IMG/VR virus record: IMGVR_UViG_3300034418_001059
Location: 1-40,423 of that record
Reading direction: 5' to 3' (one strand)
Source: a virus
DNA: 40,423 bases
The notes beneath the pieces are model-generated. The model saw only the letters and a list, made by a program, of their open reading frames with translations. It was not told the origin of the DNA and did no database searches. The position numbers and the translations under genes are program-made. This document shows positions 23,441 to 29,706 of the stretch, piece by piece (within the stretch, counting starts at the first letter, position 1; each line of letters begins with the position of its first letter).

Positions 23441-23669
23441 TGCGGAGTACCCGCTCCAAGACGGTGCAGCAAATGACGCGGCATCAGAACCAAGTATGAT
23501 TTCCCCACATTTTCTGTCGCTTCGCTTAGACCCCTTGACCGTTCCCTCGACGCCGACACGCTAAGAGTGCGGTCGGCAAGTCTTCGGTGCGATTTTGAAA
23601 GGCGGCAAGCATCGGTTGTAATGCACACAGTTTCATAAGACATTACATAACTTTAAAGGAGTACCAACA

Positions 23670-24107
23670 ATGGTCATCTTTCAAAAGCTTAACGATCTCA
23701 AGGACCACGGCGAAGCGCTGGGTTACTACAGGTTCGAGGTCAACTTCTACCTAGAACCAAGACCCAACTACGGCTCTGAAGTACGGTTCGCAGTCGAGTA
23801 CAGAGCAACAGAGTCCGACTCCACCGAGTACCGTTACTTCTCTAAAGACAAGTTTCAGGACACCGACCTAGCGTTCGAGGAGGCTCGTGAGTTCGTACTC
23901 AACATGCCGAGCTTGGATGAACATCGTCGGCAGGACGCCGTTCGCAGGTCCGAAGCATACGAGGAGCGGATATTGGAGGACGCCGCTCACGAGGACGATC
24001 CGATCCTAAAGCAGCACCTGCTGGACAAGGCCGCTCGTGAAGCCAGCGACCGCAAGCAGTTGTTGGGCCTGTTCTACAAGCAGGGCTACCACATCACCGC
24101 TCAGTAA
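23670..24107 (+). CDS. Cassette gene 1, unrecognised (145 aa)
   Basis: ATG 23670 has AAAGGAG nine bases upstream. The 145-residue product has a beta-rich first half (YYRFEVNFYLEPRPNYGSEV, then RFAVEYRATESDSTEYRYFS) and a charged helical second half (EEARILEDAAHE-like, ending LGLFYKQGYHITAQ). It is acidic and lacks cysteine, so it is a soluble small protein. Codons end mostly in C or G, unlike genes after 27285. It is the first gene of the repeat-bounded cassette. I do not recognise it; an early host-interaction role is only an inference from position. Confidence 0.75.
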   Translation: MVIFQKLNDLKDHGEALGYYRFEVNFYLEPRPNYGSEVRFAVEYRATESDSTEYRYFSKDKFQDTDLAFEEAREFVLNMPSLDEHRRQDAVRRSEAYEERILEDAAHEDDPILKQHLLDKAAREASDRKQLLGLFYKQGYHITAQ

Positions 24108-24115
24108 TTACCAAC

Positions 24116-24135
24116 GCGGGGGCCTCGGCTCCCGC
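24116..24135 (+). other. Intercistronic hairpin
   Basis: GCGGGGGC and GCTCCCGC pair (one G-U) around CTCG in the 50-base gap after cassette gene 1. There is no U-run, so it is more likely a processing or attenuation hairpin than a full terminator. The next gene's ribosome binding site (AGGAG) follows 15 bases later. Confidence 0.5.
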
Positions 24136-24157
24136 ACCAATCAACTAGGAGAACCAC

Positions 24158-24478
24158 ATGTTCGACGAAGATATCAAGATCGACGCTGACGCAAATGCGC
24201 TGGCACAACTCATCATCTCAATCGTTCAGTCCGCAAACAAAAGCGAGACTGACGCCAAGATCGAAGAACTGCAGGCCAAGATTGACAGTCTGGAAAATCA
24301 GATAGAGGAGTTCGACGTTAGCGACCACAGCTACGACATTGGAGAGATCGCGGTTGAGCACCTCAACAGCTACGGTGGTCTCCAAGATGCCGTTGTCGAG
24401 ATCATCGACGAGTACGACTTCTCGGACAAGGACATAACCGTTGCATCAGGTACAACCTTTACGGTCACTGTAGACTGA
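24158..24478 (+). CDS. Cassette gene 2, acidic coiled-coil protein (106 aa)
   Basis: A 106-residue, very acidic protein. Residues 30-50 are a heptad-like coiled coil (DAKIEELQAKIDSLENQIEE). A second helical-acidic part (VEHLNSYGGLQDAVVEIIDE) and a C-terminal strand (GTTFTVTVD) follow. AGGAG precedes ATG 24158, and its stop is coupled to the next gene (TGATG). Strongly acidic small phage proteins can mimic DNA or block host nucleoid proteins, but nothing specific supports that here. Confidence 0.75.
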   Translation: MFDEDIKIDADANALAQLIISIVQSANKSETDAKIEELQAKIDSLENQIEEFDVSDHSYDIGEIAVEHLNSYGGLQDAVVEIIDEYDFSDKDITVASGTTFTVTVD

Positions 24479-24696
24479 TGGCTTGGCTAGACAGTAACGT
24501 CTGGAAGAGGGGGTCGCGGTGGCGGCTCTCTCACACCAACGGAGAGTGGATGATAAGCTCGTTCCACAAAAACAAAACTCTGGCATTAGTCGAAGGTCGG
24601 AGGATGCTGCACGAAGGGAGGACCAAACAACTCAACATCTTCAAAGGCGATGGCACATGGCAATCGTCAGAAATTTACTCGGAGGACAACGTATGA
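24478..24696 (+). CDS. Cassette gene 3, small basic protein (72 aa)
   Basis: A 72-residue protein, rich in Trp, Arg and Lys (LDSNVWKRGSRWRLSHTNGE, then WMISSFHKNKTLALVEGRRM). It looks like a small beta-alpha-beta unit with an acidic end (SEIYSEDNV). It is translationally coupled on both sides: TGATG at its start, GTATGA at its stop. The overlapping frame starting upstream at 24519 is a shadow of the next gene. Its function is unknown; positively charged surface and size would suit nucleic-acid binding. Confidence 0.7.
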   Translation: MAWLDSNVWKRGSRWRLSHTNGEWMISSFHKNKTLALVEGRRMLHEGRTKQLNIFKGDGTWQSSEIYSEDNV

Positions 24697-24887
24697 CTAC
24701 AAAAAAATACACCGTAGGAGTACCGCAAGAAACAGGCCAAACGCTTGGCAACGCAATCAAGTTCAACTTGGAGTTCATGATGATGATGCTCCACTCAGAC
24801 CGCAACGACGAAGCGGCGAGAGCATACGACCGCATCATCGCCCTGTGCGACCAAGCAGGGCAACCAGTCAGAAAGGACGCAGCATGA
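24693..24887 (+). CDS. Cassette gene 4, unrecognised (64 aa)
   Basis: Start chosen at ATG 24693, overlapping the preceding stop by four bases and preceded by GGAGG. The 64-residue product (MTTKKYTVGVPQETGQTLGN, then AIKFNLEFMMMMLHS) has a Met-rich helix and ends with EAARAYDRIIALCDQAGQPV. It appears all-helical after a short N-terminal strand. No membrane segment and no known motif. It is part of the coupled run of small genes in the cassette. Confidence 0.65.
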   Translation: MTTKKYTVGVPQETGQTLGNAIKFNLEFMMMMLHSDRNDEAARAYDRIIALCDQAGQPVRKDAA

Positions 24888-25081
24888 GGATAGGTGGATA
24901 TCAAATGGAGGACCTTGGCTACGGCCTAAAGGTTGTAGAACACGAGGGCGGCTGGTCATTCTGGATGCAGGGTGATGACGCTCAACAGTTCCGCGACGAG
25001 TGGGAAGCGTATCAGGAACGGGTGGACAACGACTTCCGCCACTTCCTGTCAACGCACGAATATGATGGGCTGTTCAAATGA
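24884..25081 (+). CDS. Cassette gene 5, unrecognised (65 aa)
   Basis: Start chosen at ATG 24884 (4-base overlap with the preceding stop, AAAGGA upstream). The 65-residue product MRIGGYQMEDLGYGLKVVEH, then EGGWSFWMQGDDAQQFRDEW, shows strands followed by an acidic amphipathic helix and a C-terminal HEYDGLFK. It is a soluble acidic small protein. No family is recognised. Its neighbours are equally small, coupled genes, so the group is probably expressed as one early unit. Confidence 0.65.
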   Translation: MRIGGYQMEDLGYGLKVVEHEGGWSFWMQGDDAQQFRDEWEAYQERVDNDFRHFLSTHEYDGLFK

Positions 25082-25338
25082 GAAGCTGGCCCATCTGGAA
25101 TCAAATCACTGCCTGCGTATACAAGTCAGACAAATCGTATGGCGTCAAAGCAACAGGCGAGGTGACGGTCAAGGTCGGCACCTCTGCCAGTAACTCCCAC
25201 ATCTTCCTGCGACATACCACTACGCATCGGATGTTGGACAACGGAGACCGAGAGTATCGGTTCTACCTAGACGGCGAAGTAATCCGTCGAGCGGTTCTAA
25301 AGAAAGGAGCTACCGCGATTGAATACATCCCTAACTAA
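25078..25338 (+). CDS. Cassette gene 6, unrecognised beta-rich protein (86 aa)
   Basis: An 86-residue protein coupled to the previous gene (ATGA). Strands dominate: ITACVYKSDKSYGVKATGEV, VKVGTSASNSHIFLRHTTTH, then REYRFYLDGEVIRRAVLKKG. It is basic and compact, possibly a small beta barrel. Its last 20 bases overlap the start of the next gene, whose TTG start lies inside this reading frame. Its function is unknown. Confidence 0.65.
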   Translation: MRSWPIWNQITACVYKSDKSYGVKATGEVTVKVGTSASNSHIFLRHTTTHRMLDNGDREYRFYLDGEVIRRAVLKKGATAIEYIPN

Positions 25339-25609
25339 ACAACTGGAGCAGCTACCCCTCAAGGATCGGCTGCTCTACCTAGAAGAGGCGTTGCGGGACA
25401 ACCGCAGCGTTTCTCGACAATACACAAAGCTAATCGACTACTACCAACAACAAGCGGTCGATCAGGGGCTGGCAACGTGGGTCTACAAACCACCAAGAGA
25501 GCTTGCCCCAACCAAAGATCAGTTCGTTGGCCTCTTCGGTCAAGGAGCATTCGATCAAGTAAAACGTCCATCCAAACCAGAAAGGGACCTAATATGGCTC
25601 ATCAAATAG
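25319..25609 (+). CDS. Cassette gene 7, helical protein with TTG start (96 aa)
   Basis: No ATG exists in this frame. TTG at 25319 is preceded by AAGGAG at nine bases, so TTG initiation is the best reading. The 96-residue product is helical in its first half (NTSLTKQLEQLPLKDRLLYL, then EALRDNRSVSRQYTKLIDYY) and ends in a Lys/Pro-rich section with TKDQFVGLFGQGAFDQVKRP. It overlaps the previous gene by 20 bases and the next by 16. No family recognised. Confidence 0.65.
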   Translation: MNTSLTKQLEQLPLKDRLLYLEEALRDNRSVSRQYTKLIDYYQQQAVDQGLATWVYKPPRELAPTKDQFVGLFGQGAFDQVKRPSKPERDLIWLIK

Positions 25610-25851
25610 ACTTCATCGACTTCGGCACGTTCTGCGCGGACGAGATCAGGGAATACTACGACCTCAACCCTGATCTCTCTATCCTCACCTACGCAGGCAT
25701 GCTGGGACTGACGGGGACAGAACTCAAAGACATCCTCATGACAGACGGGTCAGCCATCGACAAAGAGGAAAAAAAGACAGCGCAGCTAATGTTTGAGGAG
25801 GCAGACGAAACCCGAACCGAGTATTGCAACCGGATGGGCTTCGACATGTAA
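25594..25851 (+). CDS. Cassette gene 8, acidic helical protein (85 aa)
   Basis: Start chosen at ATG 25594 with AAAGGGA upstream; the frame also opens further left but there lies over gene 7. The 85-residue product MAHQIDFIDFGTFCADEIRE, then YYDLNPDLSILTYAGMLGLT, has a helix-turn-helix-like middle (AGMLGLTGTELKDIL) and an acidic end with two cysteines in total. It might be a small regulator, but the recognition helix is not clearly basic. It is the last gene before the second 30-bp repeat. Confidence 0.65.
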   Translation: MAHQIDFIDFGTFCADEIREYYDLNPDLSILTYAGMLGLTGTELKDILMTDGSAIDKEEKKTAQLMFEEADETRTEYCNRMGFDM

Positions 25852-25859
25852 ACTAAACA

Positions 25860-25882
25860 GGTGGTCCCAATCAGGGGCCACC
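25860..25882 (+). other. Hairpin after the cassette
   Basis: GGTGGTCCC and GGGGCCACC form a 9-bp stem (one G-U) around AATCA, nine bases after the last cassette stop. The following bases are A-rich rather than U-rich, so it is a terminator-like hairpin without a standard U-run. Confidence 0.5.
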
Positions 25883-25900
25883 GCATAACTCAAGAAAAAA

Positions 25901-25930
25901 TGAGCGGCTAGTCGCCGCCTGCTTCAAAGA
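25901..25930 (+). repeat. 30-bp direct repeat, copy 2
   Basis: Identical to 22842-22871. Read on the minus strand its GCGGC/GCCGC hairpin is followed by TCATTTTTTC, so this copy could also act as a terminator for transcripts coming from TerS; copy 1 has no such T-run. The sharp ends of identity suggest a recombination or transposition scar, or a shared functional site. Confidence 0.9.
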
Positions 25931-25939
25931 AAAGAAATT

Positions 25940-25964
25940 GAGTGCTGCGCACACTCTATTTTTT
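25940..25964 (+). terminator. Intrinsic terminator downstream of the cassette
   Basis: GAGTG and CACTC close a hairpin with the self-complementary core CTGCGCA, followed by TATTTTTT. It is well placed to end plus-strand cassette transcripts before the convergent TerS/nuclease genes. Confidence 0.7.
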
Positions 25965-26003
25965 AAAACCACCTACACCCGCTGCGCGGATACAGGTGGT
26001 TTT
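25965..26003. terminator. Bidirectional terminator between convergent genes
   Basis: AAAACCACCT and AGGTGGTTTT form a perfect 10-bp inverted repeat enclosing a G/C-rich inner stem (CCGC/GCGG). The A/T ends give a T-run in either direction. One arm overlaps the stop codon of the minus-strand nuclease gene, and the other abuts the plus-strand terminator. Confidence 0.8.
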
Positions 26004-26457
26004 AGTAAGCGGATTCCGCGCCGGAAGCCGCAAGACTTGGTTGGAAGCCGCAAGATTTCAGCAAATGACCCTCCATCCGAGGTCGAAGAGCCGAAAATAA
26101 TTCATCAAAAGTACCGTACCGGCGGCAGCAACCGCTCTTGATGCCTGCATCAAGGGCCTCGGACCCATGACAACCGTCAAATAAAAGAAGCAACTTGCTA
26201 ACGGGGTCTTTGACCAAGATGAAATTCAGACCGCCACGCGCCCAATATGCTGCATTCCACGCAACTTGATTGGGAGTTAGTTTTATTCGTGTACCGGAGG
26301 CTACTTTTAACTCTACCCAAAAGGGTATTCCATTCCAGATTACATGTACATCGGGTATTCCCCCGCCATGCTTGTTCTCAATCCGAGTTGCGAACGTCTT
26401 TTTCGGCAGTGATTTCCTCATTGTATTCCAAAAGTTCGCCTCCGGTCCCTTGCTCAT
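26002..26457 (-). CDS. PD-(D/E)XK nuclease (VRR-NUC/resolvase-like)
   Basis: Start chosen at ATG 26457 with AAGG nine bases upstream; ATG 26466 three codons earlier has poor spacing. Counting from 26466, the core reads GGGIPDVHVIWNGIPFWVEL with Asp39, Glu52 and Lys54 forming D-x(12)-E-x-K, followed by LTPNQVAWNAAYWARGGLNF. This is the pattern of small VRR-NUC or Holliday-junction-resolvase-like nucleases. It overlaps the TerS gene by 80 bases, so it may resolve branched concatemers for packaging. It is the last gene of this short minus-strand unit. Confidence 0.8.
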   Translation of the reverse strand: MSKGPEANFWNTMRKSLPKKTFATRIENKHGGGIPDVHVIWNGIPFWVELKVASGTRIKLTPNQVAWNAAYWARGGLNFILVKDPVSKLLLLFDGCHGSEALDAGIKSGCCRRYGTFDELFSALRPRMEGHLLKSCGFQPSLAASGAESAY

Positions 26458-26935
26458 CGGTAACATCCTTGTATTCAGCTTCTATATCGAAGGCTTGCGG
26501 GTACTTTTTCTGCAGATCAGTGAGCCGACCAACAATTTCATCCCGTGATAGTTGATCTATTGTGTTAACATTCTCCCTCCGGTCCACCGTCAAGCCACCC
26601 AAAGCTGACCGAATTTTTTCAGCGTTGATTGCTGCAGAATATTGACCATCCTCTTCTGCCCCACGAGATAGCTTTGAGAGCCGTTCAAGCTGACCCATGA
26701 TGGTGACGCCGTAACGCCGTGCTCTTTCCTCCCTGAGTTCCTTCACACGCTCCACAACATGCGGATAATCCCGACCGTTTAACAACACCGCCGCTTGCTT
26801 CCCCGACAGACGGTGCGAATACCCAGCCATTCTTGCGCTGTTCGTATTTGTATAGATGCCTTCTGCAACATGCTTGGCAAATGTCTCCTGCCGTGTTGTC
26901 AAACACGGGCGATGCTTGCCCGTTTCTTGTGCCAT
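26378..26935 (-). CDS. terS: Terminase small subunit (TerS)
   Basis: A 185-residue protein. Residues 12-55 are a helix-turn-helix-like DNA-binding region (LTTRQETFAKHVAEGIYTNT, NSARMAGYSHRLSGKQAAVL), followed by an oligomerisation helix (VVERVKELREERARRYGVTI), QYSAAINAEKIRSALGGLTV and an acidic C-terminus. This is the arrangement of Terminase_2-type small subunits that select phage DNA and load TerL. GGGAG precedes ATG 26935. It is unusual that the partner terL lies more than 7 kb away with an opposite-strand cassette between them. Confidence 0.85.
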   Translation of the reverse strand: MAQETGKHRPCLTTRQETFAKHVAEGIYTNTNSARMAGYSHRLSGKQAAVLLNGRDYPHVVERVKELREERARRYGVTIMGQLERLSKLSRGAEEDGQYSAAINAEKIRSALGGLTVDRRENVNTIDQLSRDEIVGRLTDLQKKYPQAFDIEAEYKDVTDEQGTGGELLEYNEEITAEKDVRNSD

Positions 26936-27284
26936 TTTGCTCCCTTTTCGGTGTAATCAGTTTGTAATCATTGTAATCAATTTCACCAGAAAACGCCAAC
27001 TAAAAGTAGTCGGGCGCAACCGGAGGGCGAGTACCGTGTCACAATTAAGGACTATTTCTAGGGGTTTTGTAATCATTGTAATCACCTTGTAATCACTCTG
27101 GGCTGGCTTAGTCCATGTTCTAAAAGGATAATTGTTAGGGTGATTACAAGATTACAAAGATTACAGGATTTTTTTAGTTTTTTTTTTTTTTTTAAAATAT
27201 CTGGAAAAAGGTCTTTATGTACTCTTGTAATCAGTAACGTACCATGCCATATGAGTAGGGTATCATCATTTATGGAGGTTTAAG
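26936..27284. repeat. Iteron-like array and A/T tract between divergent genes (candidate origin/operator)
   Basis: No gene is visible in this 349-base region. TGTAATCA occurs at 26952, 26963, 26972, 27068, 27077, 27088 and 27226; its inverse GATTACA occurs at 27142, 27150 and 27159. Within each triplet, copies start 8-11 bases apart, close to one DNA turn. A run of T (27168-27193) with TTTAAAATAT follows the inverted triplet, a likely easy-melting segment. It divides TerS (minus) from ArdC (plus). The array suits a replication origin with iterons or a multi-site operator controlling both promoters. Confidence 0.8.
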
Positions 27285-28169
27285 ATGAGCAAGCAGCAAG
27301 AACTAATGAAGAATATCGCTGACAATGTTGTTGGCATGATGAAGGAGCACGGTGCGGATTGGGCCAAGCCGTGGCGCAAGGCGGTTGGTGCAACGGGTGA
27401 GCCGTTGAGTGCCAAGAAGCGTCATTACACTGGGATCAATCGCATGAACCTTGGCCTTGTGATCGCGTTGCAAGGTTATAGCTCTCCGGTCTTTGGCACG
27501 TTTAAGCAGTGGAAGTCATTGGGTGCCAAGGTCAAGAAGGGATCGTCTGGCATTCCTGTTGTTTTTTACAGTCCGATTAAGATCAAGGACAAGAAGACCG
27601 ACGAGGACAAGACGGTTCCAATGTTGAAGGCATTTTATGTGTTTAACGCTGATCAGGTTGAGGGTTGGAACGGTGATTGGATCAAGGACCAAGCTCCGGA
27701 GGATCAGGCTTGGGAGGACGCTGTTGATGCTGATGCCTTGATAGAGGCATGTGGTGCCACGTTTCATCACACTCAGGGCAATCGTGCTTATTACAATCGC
27801 GGGTCTGACAGTGTGACGGTTCCATTGCGTTCACAATTCAAGGACGCGAGTGGGTATTATGGCACGGCGTTTCATGAGTTGGTTCATTGGACGGGTCATA
27901 AGTCTCGCTTGGACCGTGAGTTTGGCAATCGGTTTGGCGATGCCAAGTATGCGATGGAGGAGTTGGTTGCTGAGTTGGGCGCGGTTATGTTGTCGATCAT
28001 TAGTAAGGTTGATGTTGATCCGGCTCCGGACCATGCCAAATATTTGAACTCTTGGATACGCATGTTGGGTGAGCATCCCAACGCCATCATCAAGGCCACG
28101 TCCGCCGCTCAGAAGGCATCTGAGTACATTTTGCAATCATCTAATGCTCAGGTCGCGCAAGCGGCCTGA
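27285..28169 (+). CDS. ardC: ArdC-type antirestriction protein
   Basis: A 294-residue two-domain protein. Residues 1-125 match the ArdC N-terminal ssDNA-binding domain (NIADNVVGMMKEHGADWAKP, YTGINRMNLGLVIALQGYSS, TFKQWKSLGAKVKKGSSGIP). Residues 150-290 are the metallopeptidase-like domain with AFHELVHWTGHKSRLDR (His197, Glu198, His201) and EELVAELGA (Glu226 or Glu230) as third ligand. ArdC proteins protect incoming DNA from restriction. It is the first gene after the iteron-like array, with GGAGG before ATG 27285, as expected for the first-expressed early gene. Confidence 0.88.
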   Translation: MSKQQELMKNIADNVVGMMKEHGADWAKPWRKAVGATGEPLSAKKRHYTGINRMNLGLVIALQGYSSPVFGTFKQWKSLGAKVKKGSSGIPVVFYSPIKIKDKKTDEDKTVPMLKAFYVFNADQVEGWNGDWIKDQAPEDQAWEDAVDADALIEACGATFHHTQGNRAYYNRGSDSVTVPLRSQFKDASGYYGTAFHELVHWTGHKSRLDREFGNRFGDAKYAMEELVAELGAVMLSIISKVDVDPAPDHAKYLNSWIRMLGEHPNAIIKATSAAQKASEYILQSSNAQVAQAA

Positions 28170-28185
28170 GAGGGGAGGAAATAAC

Positions 28186-28407
28186 ATGTGGAAATTAACG
28201 TATGCGGTAGACAGTTTGGACCCTGATCCGATGGTCAAGAGTTTTGAAGAGTTTACTGAGCTGACAGAATGGTTGGATGACGAGATATCTAGGCGCGTTC
28301 AATGGCGTGTTGATCATAGTTCTGAGTTTATATCTGATGAGGATTTATCTGATTTCAGGGAAGCTGAAGCGGCCTTAGTTCGCATTGATGAAGGAGATGA
28401 GGCATGA
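28186..28407 (+). CDS. Early small acidic protein (73 aa)
   Basis: Start chosen at ATG 28186 with GGGAGGA eight bases upstream; the frame is also open upstream inside ardC. The 73-residue product (MWKLTYAVDSLDPDPMVKSF, then EEFTELTEWLDDEISRRVQW) is acidic and helical after a first strand. Its stop overlaps the next start (ATGA). No family recognised. It is the first of a run of tightly coupled small early genes extending to 30558. Confidence 0.7.
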   Translation: MWKLTYAVDSLDPDPMVKSFEEFTELTEWLDDEISRRVQWRVDHSSEFISDEDLSDFREAEAALVRIDEGDEA

Positions 28408-28646
28408 CGTATAAATTCAAAAAGATCACTCATAACAGTCTGGGGCGAGAGCTTGATTTGCCTGAATATGATTACCGTGGGTTTCGGTTTGTCAACAAGC
28501 CGTGGAAAAACTGCCACGGTCATTGGCAAGCTACTCAGCGAGGAAGCGGCAAGCGGTTTGTTCATAACACTCGCAAGATGGTTAAGTTTCACGTTGATAA
28601 TTTCATATTACGTTACCCACAAAACGGTTCAGGAGAAGAGACATGA
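28404..28646 (+). CDS. Early small basic protein (80 aa)
   Basis: An 80-residue, Lys/Arg/His-rich protein (MTYKFKKITHNSLGRELDLP, YDYRGFRFVNKPWKNCHGHW, then QATQRGSGKRFVHNTRKMVK). The pattern of strands ending in a basic helix resembles small DNA-modification-recognition or AP2-like phage folds, but I cannot assign one. It is coupled to both neighbours by 4-base overlaps. Its product is predicted to be soluble and cytoplasmic. Confidence 0.7.
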   Translation: MTYKFKKITHNSLGRELDLPEYDYRGFRFVNKPWKNCHGHWQATQRGSGKRFVHNTRKMVKFHVDNFILRYPQNGSGEET

Positions 28647-29017
28647 AGCAGCAAGAGATATTCAACAAGGCATCGGCTCATTTAAGAAGCATGGACGGTC
28701 CATCGTTAGATGATATGGGGGATAGTTGCATGTACCGTGGTGAGGACGGTGCGATGTGCGCGGTTGGCGTATTCATATCAGACGAGCATTATTTCACTGA
28801 CATGGAGGGCGGTGGAATAGACGGCTCTAACATGAGGGCGAGGGAGGCGGTTGCCTTATCGTGGGGTCAGGATTGTTTAGAGGACAAGCAGTTAGATTTG
28901 TTGTCTGATTTGCAGCACGCGCATGACCAAGGTTCGCGGTGCGAGGATTGGTCTGATCAGATTGTTTGGGCATTGGAGCGCGTTGCAAAGAAGCATGGGT
29001 TGGAGGTCAGCGCATGA
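28643..29017 (+). CDS. Early protein, unrecognised (124 aa)
   Basis: A 124-residue acidic protein, MKQQEIFNKASAHLRSMDGP onward, with DSCMYRGEDGAMCAVGVFIS (two cysteines flanking a small-residue turn), a helix around REAVALSWGQDCLEDKQLDL and a C-terminal helix ALERVAKKHGLEV. The CxYRGxxGxxCAVG phrase is a compact, recurring feature in phage early proteins of unknown function. It is coupled by overlap to both neighbours. Confidence 0.7.
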   Translation: MKQQEIFNKASAHLRSMDGPSLDDMGDSCMYRGEDGAMCAVGVFISDEHYFTDMEGGGIDGSNMRAREAVALSWGQDCLEDKQLDLLSDLQHAHDQGSRCEDWSDQIVWALERVAKKHGLEVSA

Positions 29018-29193
29018 TAAAATCACCGTATGATCGTGGCAGTGCGGACGCTTATTACAGGCGGCGTCCGGACCCGCATTGGTATCCGGAGGGCATTGTT
29101 AAGGGTGCGAGGATCACTGACATGACTGATGAGCAGGTTGCGGATTACTATCGCGGCTATGAGCAGGAGGAGGACAGGAAGGAATGGGAATGA
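29014..29193 (+). CDS. Early small protein, unrecognised (59 aa)
   Basis: Start chosen at ATG 29014, overlapping the preceding stop by four bases. The product MIKSPYDRGSADAYYRRRPD, then PHWYPEGIVKGARITDMTDE, ends in YYRGYEQEEDRKEWE. It has a Tyr/Arg/Pro-rich first half that resembles short phage proteins that start SPYDRGSADAYYxR and are of unknown role. Soluble, mixed charge, too short for domain assignment. Confidence 0.65.
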   Translation: MIKSPYDRGSADAYYRRRPDPHWYPEGIVKGARITDMTDEQVADYYRGYEQEEDRKEWE

Positions 29194-29528
29194 GATACAA
29201 GGTTTGGTTACGATATGGCACGAGGGGCCAAGACACGAGGGACATTTTTCGGGAGGTTGAGGCATTGAGCGAGGGCCATGCTCTTTCTTTGGTGCAATCA
29301 ATGGCGAAGGATTATTCGAGGACGTTTGATAGTAACGTAACCTCACCCATACAGGGGGAGGAGACTGACGCTCACTGGGATTACAAGTTGCTCAGGGCCA
29401 AGGCGCGAGAGGTTTTGACTGAGTTAGAGTACGAGACATTGCAGAATGCTTTGATGTTGGCGTGTAAGTATTACACGCAGGATAGAAAGGAAGCGACGAT
29501 GAAACTGGGAAGGATATTTCATGACTAA
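29190..29528 (+). CDS. Early helical protein, unrecognised (112 aa)
   Basis: ATG 29190 overlaps the preceding stop (ATGA) with AAGGA six bases upstream; ATG 29184 two codons earlier is less well spaced. The 112-residue product begins MRYKVWLRYGTRGQDTRDIF and continues with EALSEGHALSLVQSMAKDYS and helices to the end (LEYETLQNALMLACKYYTQD). No motif is diagnostic. Translation coupling on both sides shows it belongs to the early operon. Confidence 0.65.
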   Translation: MRYKVWLRYGTRGQDTRDIFREVEALSEGHALSLVQSMAKDYSRTFDSNVTSPIQGEETDAHWDYKLLRAKAREVLTELEYETLQNALMLACKYYTQDRKEATMKLGRIFHD

Positions 29529-29706
29529 GGTATGCGCTCATTACATTGTGGAGAGGTTAGTTGAGATATCCAAGAAGGTTGAGGAGGACATTAAGTTAAA
29601 CCCTGACGTTGATGTATTCTCTGATCTTTTGGTTGAGGAGTTACGACACGAGCTTATTTTTAACATGGGCGTTGATGCCCACAACGCATGGAAGGAAGGA
29701 AAGTAA
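29521..29706 (+). CDS. Early small helical protein (61 aa)
   Basis: A 61-residue protein: MTKVCAHYIVERLVEISKKV, EEDIKLNPDVDVFSDLLVEE, then LRHELIFNMGVDAHNAWKEG. It looks like a short three-helix bundle. It overlaps the previous gene by eight bases and is coupled to the next through TAATG. Nothing identifies its function. Confidence 0.65.
   Translation: MTKVCAHYIVERLVEISKKVEEDIKLNPDVDVFSDLLVEELRHELIFNMGVDAHNAWKEGK

Larger units (their letters stand above)
22396..23669. other. Long non-coding divergent region
   Basis: These 1.27 kb separate the minus-strand late operon from the plus-strand cassette. Short open frames exist but lack ribosome binding sites and run through inverted repeats, so I see no credible gene. 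It holds a hairpin before the late operon, an AU-only hairpin at 22460-22478, a G-run (22542-22555), a structured segment (22787-22818), one copy of the 30-bp repeat, an A/T tract near 23252-23268, and three adjoining inverted repeats (23329-23440). Promoters for both directions should lie here, but no strong sigma70 pair stands out. Confidence 0.7.

Noticed and set aside
23310-23564. An 84-codon plus-strand open frame in the intergenic region
   Set aside because: No ribosome binding site, unnatural composition, and it runs through all three inverted repeats.
26952-27233. CRISPR array
   Set aside because: Repeat units are only 7-8 bases and spaced 8-11 bases, without spacer-length gaps; they fit iterons or operators.
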